Shown: positions 24,539-33,801 of the stretch, piece by piece | How the letters are laid out: every line of letters starts with the position of its first letter | How positions within the stretch are numbered: position 1 is the first letter of the stretch | Assembly (NCBI GenBank): GCA_002343485.1 | Contig: DDST01000086.1 | Span: 958-44,332 of the forward strand | Origin: Proteobacteria bacterium UBA2383 | Lineage (GTDB): Bacteria > Pseudomonadota > Gammaproteobacteria > Competibacterales > Competibacteraceae | DNA length: 43,375 nucleotides | Direction of reading: 5' to 3' | The notes under the pieces: model-generated | Database searches by the model: none | What the model was told of the DNA's origin: nothing | Seen by the model: the letters and a program-made list of their open reading frames with translations, nothing else | Translations under genes and position numbers: made by a program

Positions 24539-25942
24539 ATGAACGACCAGCACTATGATGTCATCGTGATTGGCACCGGCCCAGGAGGAGAAGGAGCCGC
24601 GATGAAAGCCGCCAAGGAAGGCAAATCCGCAGCAGTAATCGAGAAACACCACCTGGTCGGCGGCGGTTGCACGCACTGGGGCACCATTCCCTCCAAGGCG
24701 TTACGGCACGCCATCAACCGGATGTTGGAGTTCAATACCAGTCCGGCATTCCGCAATGCCTTGGGTCATGCCCTGAAGTTGTCTTATCCTGAGTTACTGC
24801 GTTCTGCTGAATCAGTTATTGCTCGTCAAACCAGCATGCGTCAGGATTTTTACGAGCGCAATCGGATTAAGCTCTACCACGGGCATGCGAAATTTATCGA
24901 TGCGTATACGCTAGAAGTCCGTGTTGGCAACCAAGGTGAACCCGCTGTGTTGGCCGCTGACGCTTTTGTCATCGCCTCCGGCTCCCATCCCTTCCGGCCT
25001 CGGGATATTGATTTTAATCACCCGCGCATCTTCGACAGCGACACCATTTTGAGCATGTCGAGCACTCCGCGTTCGATCTTGGTCTATGGCGCTGGTGTGA
25101 TCGGCTGCGAATACGCGAGTATCTTCCGTAACATGGGCTGCAAGGTGGATTTGGTCGACACCCGCTCGCAGTTGTTGTCCTTCCTCGACGACGAAATCAG
25201 CCATGCCCTTAGCTATCACTTGCGCGATCAAGGGGTCATGATTCGCCACAACGAAGAATATGAAATCGTTGAGGGCTTAGCGGACGGCATGCTGATGCAC
25301 TTCAAGTCCGGCAAGAAGATCAAAGCTGACGTGCTGCTATGGGCCAATGGCCGTACCGGTAACACAGCGCATATGGGCTTGGAGGAGCTGGGTATTACTC
25401 CCAACAGCCGCGGTCAGATTAAGGTCGATGACAACTACCGCACGGCCTTGCCGCATATCTATGCGGTAGGCGATGTCGTCGGCTATCCTAGCCTGGCAAG
25501 CGCGGCCTATGATCAGGGCCGCTTTGCTGCAACACACCTGGTTAACGGCAGTTGCGACCATCACTTGGTGGATTACATTCCGACCGGCATCTACACTTCA
25601 CCAGAGATCAGCTCAATCGGCCGTACTGAGCGCGAACTAACCGAAGCCCGGATACCTTATGAGGTTGGGCACGCCTATTTCAAAAGCTTAGCGCGTGCTC
25701 AGATCACTGGGCGCACAGTTGGGATTCTTAAATTGCTGTTCCATCGTGACACCCTGGAAATCCTGGGTATCCACTGCTTTGGCGATCAGGCGGCGGAAAT
25801 CGTCCATATCGGCCAAGCCATCATGGCCCAGCAGGGCGAAGCCAACAGTATTCAATATTTTGTCAACACTACTTTCAATTATCCCACCATGGCCGAAGCA
25901 TACCGGGTAGCGGCGCTAAACGGTCTGAACCGGCTAGCCTGA
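24539..25942 (+). CDS. sthA: Soluble pyridine nucleotide transhydrogenase (Si-specific)
   Basis: 467 residues, a FAD flavoprotein of the disulfide reductase superfamily that moves hydride between NADPH and NAD+. FAD site: DVIVIGTGPGGEGAAMKAAK. The site corresponding to the redox-active disulfide is GGGCTHWGTIPSKALRH, with Thr replacing the second Cys, as is characteristic of SthA. The second nucleotide motif is VYGAGVIGCEYASIF, and the C-terminal dimer interface has TTFNYPTMAEAYRVAALNG. It probably uses excess NADPH. pilU starts 11 bases downstream. Confidence 0.96.
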   Translation: MNDQHYDVIVIGTGPGGEGAAMKAAKEGKSAAVIEKHHLVGGGCTHWGTIPSKALRHAINRMLEFNTSPAFRNALGHALKLSYPELLRSAESVIARQTSMRQDFYERNRIKLYHGHAKFIDAYTLEVRVGNQGEPAVLAADAFVIASGSHPFRPRDIDFNHPRIFDSDTILSMSSTPRSILVYGAGVIGCEYASIFRNMGCKVDLVDTRSQLLSFLDDEISHALSYHLRDQGVMIRHNEEYEIVEGLADGMLMHFKSGKKIKADVLLWANGRTGNTAHMGLEELGITPNSRGQIKVDDNYRTALPHIYAVGDVVGYPSLASAAYDQGRFAATHLVNGSCDHHLVDYIPTGIYTSPEISSIGRTERELTEARIPYEVGHAYFKSLARAQITGRTVGILKLLFHRDTLEILGIHCFGDQAAEIVHIGQAIMAQQGEANSIQYFVNTTFNYPTMAEAYRVAALNGLNRLA

Positions 25943-25953
25943 GGGAGATTTTC

Positions 25954-27087
25954 ATGGATATCACCCCCTATCTCAAATTGATGGTCGACAAGGAAGCCTC
26001 TGACCTGTTTTTCCATGTGGGAGCGCCGGTCAATATCAAAATCGGCGGTGTAGTACGGCCCATTGGCAACAAAGTGCTCGGTCCAGGCGGCGTGCGCGAG
26101 GTCGCCTATTCAGTGATGAAGGATGACCAGATCAAAGACTTTGAGCACAACTGGGAGCTGAATTTTGCCATTCCACTGCATGGCGTGGGCCGCTTCCGCG
26201 CCAATGTATTCAAGCAGCGTGGCGAAGTGTCGATGGTGATCCGCTACATCAAAGGTGACATTCCTCAGGTCGAGGAACTGGGCCTGCCGCCGTTGCTCCG
26301 CCAGATTGTCATGGAAAAACGCGGTCTGATTCTGCTGGTCGGAGCGACTGGCTCTGGTAAATCAACCACGCTGGCGGCGATGATCGACCATCGGAACGCC
26401 AGTTCGCCGGGCCATATCATTACTATTGAAGATCCAATTGAGTTTACCCACCAACACAAGAAATCGGTGGTCGCCCAGCGCGAAATTGGCATCGATACCC
26501 ACAGCTACGAGTTTGCGCTGCGCAGCGCCATGCGCGAGGCGCCGGATGTCATTCTGGTTGGCGAAGTCCGTGAACGCGATGTAATGAAATATGTGCTGAC
26601 GTTCTCCGAAACCGGCCATCTAGTACTGTCCACCTTGCATGCGAATAACGCCAATGGTGCGCTGGAGCGTATCGTCAATTTTTTCCCTGAAGACGCGCGT
26701 CCCCAATTACTGATGGACCTGTCGCTGAACCTGCGCGCCATTGTCTCGCAGCGATTGGTGCGTGCTTTGAACGGCGGGTTGGTGCCGGCGGTGGAAGTGT
26801 TACTGAATACGCCCTACATTGCCGACCTGATTCAAAAGGGCAAGATCGATTACGTCAAGGACGCCATGGAGCAATCGACGGAATCGGGTACCCAGACTTT
26901 CGACCAGGCGTTGTTCAAGCTGTACAAGGACGGCAAAATTTCTAAGGAAGAGGCCATCAAGAACGCCGATTCCAAGAATAACGTCGGCTTGCAGATCCGG
27001 CTGGCCGAGGGGATGGAGTCAAGTAAATCGCCGTCTAATATGATGCTCGACGACCATGAGGAAAAAGGCCAGATATTCGGGATATGA
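25954..27087 (+). CDS. pilU: Type IV pilus retraction ATPase PilU
   Basis: 377 residues of the PilT/PilU family. The Walker A motif is GATGSGKST near residues 130-138; the Walker B/AIRAS region reads APDVILVGEVRERDVMKY, and HANNANGALERIVNFFP follows. The length, the long C-terminal tail after GLQIRLAEG and the RERDVMKY sequence in place of PilT's RDxET point to PilU. PilU hexamers assist PilT in pilus retraction and twitching. pilT usually lies directly upstream but sthA occupies that place here. GGGAG precedes the ATG; the aminotransferase gene overlaps the 3' end by 4 bases. Confidence 0.93.
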   Translation: MDITPYLKLMVDKEASDLFFHVGAPVNIKIGGVVRPIGNKVLGPGGVREVAYSVMKDDQIKDFEHNWELNFAIPLHGVGRFRANVFKQRGEVSMVIRYIKGDIPQVEELGLPPLLRQIVMEKRGLILLVGATGSGKSTTLAAMIDHRNASSPGHIITIEDPIEFTHQHKKSVVAQREIGIDTHSYEFALRSAMREAPDVILVGEVRERDVMKYVLTFSETGHLVLSTLHANNANGALERIVNFFPEDARPQLLMDLSLNLRAIVSQRLVRALNGGLVPAVEVLLNTPYIADLIQKGKIDYVKDAMEQSTESGTQTFDQALFKLYKDGKISKEEAIKNADSKNNVGLQIRLAEGMESSKSPSNMMLDDHEEKGQIFGI

Positions 27088-28247
27088 ACGGCACACTTGC
27101 CCGCCGCATGGCAGATATTGCGCCATTTCATGTCATGGCGCTGCTGGCCCATGCACGGGATTTAGAGATGGCTGGCCGTTCGATCATCCATATGGAGATT
27201 GGCGAGCCGGACTTTCCAACAGCTGAACCGGTCATTGCTGCTGGCCAGCGGGCGCTAGCGGAAGGCCGCACCCGCTACACCGCCGCCGCAGGCTTGCCGG
27301 AATTGCGCCAAGCGATCAGCGATCATTACCGGGAACGATACCAAGTAGAGATTCCCGCCCGGCGTATTCTTGTCACACCTGGTGCATCCGGCGCGCTGCA
27401 ACTAGCAACGGCGGTGCTGGTGAATCCTGGCAACCGGGTGTTGCTGGCCGATCCTGGTTATCCCTGCAACCGGCATTTTGTGCGGCTGGTGGAAGGCGAA
27501 GCGGCCGGTATTCCGGTCGGGCCAGAGACCGGTTATCAACTGACTGCACACCTCGTCGAGCAATACTGGGATGAGCGGACCGTGGCGGTGTTGCTGGCTT
27601 CACCGGCTAATCCTACCGGCACCGTGATTTCTCCTGAAGAATTGGCGGCCCTCGTTGCTACTGTCGAAGCGCGCGGCGGGCGGGTGATCATGGATGAGAT
27701 TTATCACGGGCTGGTCTATGGCGCAGCGCTACAAACAGCGCTGGCGTACTCAGACCAGACCTTTGTGGTGAACAGCTTCAGCAAGTATTACGGCATGACC
27801 GGTTGGCGGCTGGGCTGGCTGGTCGCGCCTGATGATGCCGTTGATGCGGTGGAAAAGCTGGCGCAGAATCTGTTTCTGGCGGCGTCCACCCCAGCGCAAT
27901 ATGCCGCGCTGGCAGCCTTTACCCCGGAGGCACAGGCGATTTTCGAGGCGCGGCGGCGGGAGTTTCAGGCACGGCGGGATTTTCTCTTGCCGGCCTTGCG
28001 GGCACTGGGTTTTTCGATTCCGGTCACTCCGGATGGCGCGTTCTATCTTTATGCGGACTGCCGCCGTTTCACTGACAATAGCTATGACTTTGCGTTGCGC
28101 CTGCTGGATGAAGCGGGTGTTGCTATGACTCCCGGTATCGACTTCGGCCATCATCAGCCAAACCAGCATGTCCGCTTCGCCTATACCAACGCTATCCCGC
28201 AGTTAGCAGAGGGGGTGGAAAGGCTCCGGCGGGCTTTGCAGGGTTGA
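27084..28247 (+). CDS. Class I/II PLP-dependent aminotransferase
   Basis: 387 residues, fold type I. Signatures: HMEIGEPDFPTAEPV at the substrate-binding N-terminus, ASPANPTGTVIS with the cofactor-contacting Asn, MDEIYHGLVYG with the Asp, and the Schiff-base Lys234 in NSFSKYYGMTGWRLGW. The C-terminal Arg that binds the substrate carboxylate lies in NQHVRFAYT. It probably acts on amino acids in the aspartate/alanine aminotransferase group; the exact substrate is not evident. It overlaps pilU by 4 bases (ATGA), and its 3' end overlaps the convergent aldo/keto reductase gene by 56 bases. Confidence 0.92.
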   Translation: MNGTLARRMADIAPFHVMALLAHARDLEMAGRSIIHMEIGEPDFPTAEPVIAAGQRALAEGRTRYTAAAGLPELRQAISDHYRERYQVEIPARRILVTPGASGALQLATAVLVNPGNRVLLADPGYPCNRHFVRLVEGEAAGIPVGPETGYQLTAHLVEQYWDERTVAVLLASPANPTGTVISPEELAALVATVEARGGRVIMDEIYHGLVYGAALQTALAYSDQTFVVNSFSKYYGMTGWRLGWLVAPDDAVDAVEKLAQNLFLAASTPAQYAALAAFTPEAQAIFEARRREFQARRDFLLPALRALGFSIPVTPDGAFYLYADCRRFTDNSYDFALRLLDEAGVAMTPGIDFGHHQPNQHVRFAYTNAIPQLAEGVERLRRALQG

Positions 28248-29034
28248 GATGTTGTAAAATGCTTTCTGCTGTCATCACGTTAGCCCGCAAATGCAGCGGA
28301 TTTAGCGTCCCCGCAACCACGCTGCTCACCCCCGGCTCCGCAAAAATCAGCTCCAGCGAAGTCTGCACCGGATCGGGGTTTACCCGCGGATCCAGATGAC
28401 CGCTGAGCAAACCTTTCTTGATGAAGACCCCTTTGCCGGCAGCATGCGCAGCGCGGATGACGGGAAGTTCTTGCCGCTGGGCAAGGTTGTAGGTGACCAT
28501 CACCACGTCACAGCATTCCACCGCCCGCAACCCGCCTGCAATCGTTTTGCTGGACATCCCCACCGCGCGAATCCAACCAGCCTGTTGGAGATGCAACAGG
28601 GCTGGCAAAACCTCTGCCTGCTCAAGAAGGGCCAAGTCGTCGCCATTGGAATGAATCAGCACGGTGTCCAGCGCCTCCACACCCAGTCGCCGCAGGCTGC
28701 GTTCAATGCTGGCGCGGGTGGCGGCAGCCGAGAAGTCGAACGAGGAGACACCATCGCGGAATTCCTCGCCGACCTTGGTAACGATCACCCAATCCCGCTG
28801 GCATTGCCGCAGCAACCGGCCTAACCGTTCTTCACTCTGGCCATAAGCCGGAGCGGTGTCCAGCAGATTAATGCCCAAGTCCCAGGCCATGTCCAGTAAT
28901 GCCAGCGCTTCCTCATCCGAAGGCAGTTCGAACGATTGGGGATATTTGACGCCCTGATTACGACCGAACTTGACCGTACCCAACCCGAGCGGACTCACAC
29001 GCAAACCGGTGGTGCCTAGCAACCTCAACTCCAC
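28192..29034 (-). CDS. Aldo/keto reductase
   Basis: 280 residues from a GTG at 29034, preferred because the family fold starts at VELRLLGTTGLRVSPLGLGT and the GTG overlaps the stop codon of the preceding gene; a TTG/ATG-type start 17 codons upstream is less likely. The TIM barrel shows the catalytic set: Asp and Tyr in LLDTAPAYGQSEERLG, Lys in VIVTKVG and His in VLIHSNGDD. It would reduce an aldehyde or ketone with NADPH. The final residues (HLNPAKPAGAFPPPLL) lie in the overlap with the aminotransferase gene and look like a read-through tail. It is the last gene of the hldE chain. Confidence 0.88.
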   Translation of the reverse strand: MELRLLGTTGLRVSPLGLGTVKFGRNQGVKYPQSFELPSDEEALALLDMAWDLGINLLDTAPAYGQSEERLGRLLRQCQRDWVIVTKVGEEFRDGVSSFDFSAAATRASIERSLRRLGVEALDTVLIHSNGDDLALLEQAEVLPALLHLQQAGWIRAVGMSSKTIAGGLRAVECCDVVMVTYNLAQRQELPVIRAAHAAGKGVFIKKGLLSGHLDPRVNPDPVQTSLELIFAEPGVSSVVAGTLNPLHLRANVMTAESILQHLNPAKPAGAFPPPLLTAG

Positions 29035-30212
29035 TCCATATCCTCCCGATCCCAGGGATAGACAGCCAGTTCTGGTCGTGGCCATGCCGCCAGTGGATCT
29101 AAGCCGATCAGGCGGGGCTGTACTCCAAGGGTCCGCAATACCTCCTCAATCTGTTCCGCCAGCAGCGGCGCCATCGCTAGCTTGGTCGGCCAGGCAGCGA
29201 TCACCCGTCCATCGCGAAACACGCTGGGAGCCGCCGGCCGGCCGCCGCCGTGCTGGTGCGCTTCAGCTCGTTGAATCGTGAAGGTGGCGAATTCTACGGG
29301 ATTCCAATCCACCCACGGCAGCAGTGCCTGTAACTCACGCCGGGCTGCACGAATTTGAGCTGGGCGGTCACGGTTGACACCTTCCTCCGCCAATGCACCG
29401 CCTAGGTACCAGATCAAGCGGCCGCCAGCATCGTAATGGCTGGTTACGGTGAGTCGCGGCAAGTCGCTGGCGCCCAGACAGTGCGCGTAGAGCGGTCCGG
29501 GGAGATTAACGCCACGCGCCATCACCATATGTAAGGGGCGCAATTGTAATGTTGCCCACGGCAGCCCCGTATTGCCCGCGCCGGCGGTGAACACAGTTAC
29601 CGATGGACGAATGATCCATAGTGGTTGCTGGGGGTAATGCAGTGTCAGCGTGCCATCCGCCTTCAGGACCACGGGACCCCCATTGAGGACAATGGCCGGA
29701 TGGTAACGTTTAGCCAGCGTGTTTAACACCGAAGCGACATTTAACACCGGTTCATCCAATCGATAGATCACACCATCAAATTTAGGATGACGCAATGCCG
29801 GGGGTATTTCATCCGTTTTCTGAGCTGCGATTTTTTCCATGCGGCTACGCATTAGCTTGCTGGCGAAAAAAGCAGCCAATCGTGAAACCGGAGCGCGGGT
29901 AGTCCATAAGTGCTGATGCTCAGTCAGCATCCATGCGTTGCGCAAGTCAATTTCACCTTCGCCTTTGAGGCAACGCCGCCACAATGCTGGCATTCCGGCC
30001 ATTGCTTCAGCAGATTCACTGGATTGGCCATGCAAGGTGTATTTGGCGCCGCTGTGAATGATGCCTTGGGCACAGATCGTTTGGCCGGCCCCCAGACGGT
30101 CTCCTTCAATCAATAGCGCGCTGTAGCCTCGCTCGTGCAATCGAGCCAGCAGCCACAAGCCGGCAATACCGCCGCCGATGATGGCGACATTAATATTGAA
30201 AGTAGGATTCAT
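29025..30212 (-). CDS. FAD-dependent oxidoreductase (DAO family)
   Basis: 395 residues from an ATG at 30212, whose ATGA overlaps the hldE stop codon. The FAD site is NVAIIGGGIAGLWLLARLHE, with GAGQTICAQGIIHSGAKY next, as in glycerol-3-phosphate dehydrogenase/D-amino-acid oxidase-like enzymes. The C-terminal half ends in a WPTKLAMAPLLAEQI segment. Substrate unknown. It is locked by overlaps between hldE upstream and the aldo/keto reductase downstream (10-base overlap), which suggests that all three act in one pathway or share regulation; a role in surface-sugar or heptose chemistry would be a guess. Confidence 0.82.
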   Translation of the reverse strand: MNPTFNINVAIIGGGIAGLWLLARLHERGYSALLIEGDRLGAGQTICAQGIIHSGAKYTLHGQSSESAEAMAGMPALWRRCLKGEGEIDLRNAWMLTEHQHLWTTRAPVSRLAAFFASKLMRSRMEKIAAQKTDEIPPALRHPKFDGVIYRLDEPVLNVASVLNTLAKRYHPAIVLNGGPVVLKADGTLTLHYPQQPLWIIRPSVTVFTAGAGNTGLPWATLQLRPLHMVMARGVNLPGPLYAHCLGASDLPRLTVTSHYDAGGRLIWYLGGALAEEGVNRDRPAQIRAARRELQALLPWVDWNPVEFATFTIQRAEAHQHGGGRPAAPSVFRDGRVIAAWPTKLAMAPLLAEQIEEVLRTLGVQPRLIGLDPLAAWPRPELAVYPWDREDMEWS

Positions 30213-31645
30213 AAGGCTCCGGGCCGGTTGAGAATGCGAGCGATGGTGCTCGTGGTTGAGCAACCCTCGATATAATCCATGACGACCACTTGTCCGCCTG
30301 CGTCCCAAACACTCTGGTTGCCGGGAATATGCGCCGGGTCATTGTCACCACCCTTGACCAGATAATCCGGCTGAACCGCGCTGATCAATCGTTCTGGAGT
30401 GTCTTCATGGAAAGGCACGACCCAATCCACTGCAGCCAATCCAGCCAGCACCCGCATGCGTTGCCAAAGTAAGTTCACGGGCCGGCCGGCACCTTTGAGA
30501 CGGCGCACGGATTCATCCGCATTGACGGCGACAATCAGCCGGTTGCCAAGACGCTTGGCTTGCTCCAGATAGGTCACATGGCCAGCGTGCAGGACATCGA
30601 AACAACCATTGGTCATCACGATTGTTTCTCCGTGCGTCTTGGCGTCAGTGACCGCTTGTAGCAATTGTTCTTCATCCAACACCCCGCGCGGCGGCTCATC
30701 GTGCTCGTACAATGCCCGGCGCAGTTCGGAGACCGTGACGCTGGCGGCGCCCAGTTTGCCGACGACGATCCCGGCGGCTAGGTTGGCCAGCATCGTCGCT
30801 GCTGGCATGTTCAATCCAGCGGCCAGCCCGGCAGCCAAGGTGGCAATCACCGTATCGCCCGCACCGGTCACGTCGTACACTTCGCGGGCGCGGGCCGCCA
30901 GATGCAGAGGTTCCACGCCATCTTGCAACAAGGTCATGCCCTGTTCGCCCCGGGTGATCAACAGCGCATCTAGATCCAGCTCTCGACGCAGCCTTTCTCC
31001 TTTGGTCACCAGATCTTCTTCATCACGGCAAGGGCCAGCGACAGCTTCGAACTCGGCTAGATTAGGGGTTAGCAGGGTCGCGCCCCGGTAGCGGTTAAAT
31101 TCGTGGCCCTTGGGATCGGCCAATACCGGTTTGCCAGCGGCGCGGGCTCGCTCAATGCAGGTCTCGATCTGGCGCAACGCGCCTTTCCCATAGTCAGAAA
31201 GCACCACAACGTCAGTTTCCGGTAACCGGGCGGTGAACCGTTCGTGGAGAAGGGCGGGATCGAAGCCAGGAAAACCATCTTCGAAGTCCAGCCGCAACAA
31301 CTGCTGATTGCGGCTCAGTACCCGCAGCTTGGTGATGGTCGCTTGACCCGGTTGGCGGATGAGCTCGCAGGTCACGCCCAGCCGGTGCAATTTGGTCTCC
31401 AGCACCGTGGCAGTCTCATCGGCGCCAGCCACGCCAAGCACTCGAGCTTGGCCACCGAGGGTCGCGATATTAACGGCGACGTTGGCTGCACCGCCGGGCC
31501 GTTCCTCGACATCTTCGATCTTGACGACGGGTACGGGTGCTTCCGGCGAGACGCGCGCGGTGAGACCATACCAGTAGCGATCAAGCATCACATCGCCGGC
31601 GATCAGCACCCGGGCGGATTCGAAAGAGGGAATTTGCAGTGTCAT
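30209..31645 (-). CDS. hldE: Bifunctional heptose 7-phosphate kinase / heptose 1-phosphate adenylyltransferase
   Basis: 478 residues. N-terminal PfkB-family kinase (about 1-320) with SARVLIAGDVMLDRYWYG and the catalytic DVTGAGDTVIATLAAGLA block; C-terminal nucleotidyltransferase (about 345-478) with TNGCFDVLHAGHVTYLEQA and the HxGH motif. It makes ADP-D-glycero-beta-D-manno-heptose precursor for the lipopolysaccharide inner core, so the cell has heptose-containing LPS. It is divergent from msbA with 113 bases between the starts, a common LPS-related neighbourhood. Confidence 0.97.
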   Translation of the reverse strand: MTLQIPSFESARVLIAGDVMLDRYWYGLTARVSPEAPVPVVKIEDVEERPGGAANVAVNIATLGGQARVLGVAGADETATVLETKLHRLGVTCELIRQPGQATITKLRVLSRNQQLLRLDFEDGFPGFDPALLHERFTARLPETDVVVLSDYGKGALRQIETCIERARAAGKPVLADPKGHEFNRYRGATLLTPNLAEFEAVAGPCRDEEDLVTKGERLRRELDLDALLITRGEQGMTLLQDGVEPLHLAARAREVYDVTGAGDTVIATLAAGLAAGLNMPAATMLANLAAGIVVGKLGAASVTVSELRRALYEHDEPPRGVLDEEQLLQAVTDAKTHGETIVMTNGCFDVLHAGHVTYLEQAKRLGNRLIVAVNADESVRRLKGAGRPVNLLWQRMRVLAGLAAVDWVVPFHEDTPERLISAVQPDYLVKGGDNDPAHIPGNQSVWDAGGQVVVMDYIEGCSTTSTIARILNRPGAL

Positions 31646-31758
31646 GAGCGGATGGGAGGCTGTTTAATAAGGATGGCATGATAGCATGGCAATAAATAGG
31701 ATCAGGCATGAGGTTTTTTCCTTGAACCTCGAACCTGGAGTTTGCAATTTGGAATCTG

Positions 31759-33516
31759 ATGAACAGCAAAGACCTCTATTTTCGGTTGCTACGTTACGTT
31801 CGGCCCTACACTCGCATTTTCGTGCTGTCGATTTTGGGCACTGCCGCGGCGGCTGCCACTGAGCCAATGATTCCAGCCCTGATCAAGCCGTTGCTGGACG
31901 GCAGCTTTGTCGAAAAAGATCCCTATACCATCCGTCTAATGCCGGTATTGCTGGTAGCGGTGTTTATTATTCGAGGCATAACCGGTTTCGTTGGCTCAGT
32001 GGCAATGAATTGGATTGCCCATCGAGTGGTCATGGACCTGCGCAACGCGATGTTCAATCAGCTCCTAGCTCTGCCGACGCACTATTTCGATGATCATTCT
32101 GCCGGCAACCTGCTCTCTCGCTTGACCTACGATGTGAGCCAGGTAATGACGGCCACCACCCAAGCGCTGGTGACGCTGGTCAAGGACGGGCTGGCCGTGG
32201 TTGGCCTATTGGGCTGGATGTTGTATCTCAACTGGAAGCTCTCGCTGATGGCGTTCTTGATCGCCCCGGGTATCGCTTTGATTATTCGGGTGGTCAGCCG
32301 GCGGTTACGGCGGTTAAGCCGGGAATTACAGGAATTGATGGGCCATCTGACCCATGTGATCGACGAAGTCCTGCAGGGCCACAAAGTCATCAAGATCTTC
32401 GGCGGCCAAGATTACGAACGGGATCGCTTTCACCGGGTCAACAACCGGGTGCGCCAGTTCAGTATGAAACTGGTCGCTGCCTCCGAAGCCAGCGGACCGC
32501 TGGTGCAATTACTGGCGGTTCTCGCCCTAGGCGCGGTGATTTACTTCGCCTCCCTGCAATCAGCGGCTGACCAGATTACGGTCGGTGGTTTTGTCTCACT
32601 GTTCGGGGCGATGGCGATGCTGCTGGCGCCGATCAAGCGCCTGACCAAAGTCAACGAGCAATTACAACGCGGGCTGGCCGGGGCGGAAACCATTTTTGCT
32701 CTGCTGGACCAGCCGCCGGAGCTGGATCACGGTACGCAGACCCTCGGTCGCGCCCGGGGTGCAGTCCATTTCCACCAGCTCAGCCATCGCTACCGTGACG
32801 AAGGCGCTCAGGTCATTGAGAATCTGAGCCTCGATGTGCAGCCAGGGGAAACCATTGCTCTGGTGGGGCCTTCGGGAAGCGGTAAAACGACGTTGATGGC
32901 TTTACTGCCGCGTTTTTACGAACCGGTTTCCGGCGAAATTTTGCTGGATGGTACACCGGTTCAAGAATTGCGGCTGGCGGATTTGCGCGCCAATATTGCT
33001 TACGTCAGCCAAGATATCGTGCTGTTCAATGACACGGTCGCTGCCAACATCGCCTATGGCGCCGGATTTCAGGCCAGCGAAGCGCAGATCATCCAGGCGG
33101 CTGAGCATGCCCATGCCATGGAATTTATCTGTGAGCTACCCCAGGGATTACATACCCTGATTGGTGAAAACGGAGCACGGCTATCGGGTGGTCAACGCCA
33201 GCGCATTGCCATCGCCCGCGCCTTATTGAAAGATGCACCGATCCTGATCCTGGACGAGGCGACCTCAGCATTGGATACGCAGTCTGAACGCAAGGTTCAG
33301 CTGGCGTTGGAAACCCTGCGTCAGGGTCGCACCGCCTTTGTCATTGCGCATCGCTTGTCCACGATTGAGAACGCTGATCGCATCATTGTTCTTAACCGGG
33401 GTGTGATCGTCGAGATCGGTAATCACGCCGGCTTGTTGGCCCATAACGGACTTTACGCCAGTTTGTACCGCATGCAGGCCGATGGCAATAACGCAACAAA
33501 GTTGCAAAATAAATAA
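31759..33516 (+). CDS. msbA: Lipid A flippase MsbA (ABC exporter)
   Basis: 585 residues. Half-transporter with six membrane segments in residues 1-330 and a C-terminal ATPase: Walker A GPSGSGKTT, signature LSGGQRQRIAIARAL, Walker B ILILDEATSALD and the H-loop His in VIAHRLS. It flips lipid A-core across the inner membrane as a homodimer. GGA lies 6 bases before the ATG. It is divergent from hldE, which makes part of the lipid A-core cargo. Confidence 0.97.
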   Translation: MNSKDLYFRLLRYVRPYTRIFVLSILGTAAAAATEPMIPALIKPLLDGSFVEKDPYTIRLMPVLLVAVFIIRGITGFVGSVAMNWIAHRVVMDLRNAMFNQLLALPTHYFDDHSAGNLLSRLTYDVSQVMTATTQALVTLVKDGLAVVGLLGWMLYLNWKLSLMAFLIAPGIALIIRVVSRRLRRLSRELQELMGHLTHVIDEVLQGHKVIKIFGGQDYERDRFHRVNNRVRQFSMKLVAASEASGPLVQLLAVLALGAVIYFASLQSAADQITVGGFVSLFGAMAMLLAPIKRLTKVNEQLQRGLAGAETIFALLDQPPELDHGTQTLGRARGAVHFHQLSHRYRDEGAQVIENLSLDVQPGETIALVGPSGSGKTTLMALLPRFYEPVSGEILLDGTPVQELRLADLRANIAYVSQDIVLFNDTVAANIAYGAGFQASEAQIIQAAEHAHAMEFICELPQGLHTLIGENGARLSGGQRQRIAIARALLKDAPILILDEATSALDTQSERKVQLALETLRQGRTAFVIAHRLSTIENADRIIVLNRGVIVEIGNHAGLLAHNGLYASLYRMQADGNNATKLQNK

Positions 33517-33584
33517 AAATATCGTCAAATGCACAACAATGTTTTTTGGCGTTTAACATCTAACGTGGTTTCCTAAAACGGCTA

Positions 33585-33782
33585 ATGCGCAACACTATCG
33601 ACTCTTCTAAAAAGCTGGCTCCGCTATTACGCCAAGCCTTCCGGCAAGGCATCGAAGCAGCCAGTCGAGGCGAGGACCGTAATCCTTATACCCCCAATAG
33701 CCACCTCTACCACGCCTGGATGGCGGGGTGGGCCTCGTTAGCCCGCGCTTGGAACAATAACGACGATCTACGCTGGGCCTGA
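33585..33782 (+). CDS. Rmf/CrpP-like small protein
   Basis: 65 residues, basic at the N-terminus. The pattern RQAFRQGIEAASRGEDRNPY followed by YHAWMAGWASLARAW matches the ribosome modulation factor/CrpP family (A..QG..A..G....NPY.......AW..GW). Rmf dimerises 70S ribosomes in stationary phase; CrpP-like members have other proposed roles. The family assignment is by pattern only. No convincing ribosome binding site. It follows msbA after 68 bases. Confidence 0.6.
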   Translation: MRNTIDSSKKLAPLLRQAFRQGIEAASRGEDRNPYTPNSHLYHAWMAGWASLARAWNNNDDLRWA

Positions 33783-33801
33783 ACCATTCACCATTTGCTC
33801 C

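Noticed and set aside
31700..31758. Short repeats (GAACCT twice) in the hldE-msbA gap as operators
   Set aside because: Six-base direct repeats are too short to separate from chance; no palindrome found.
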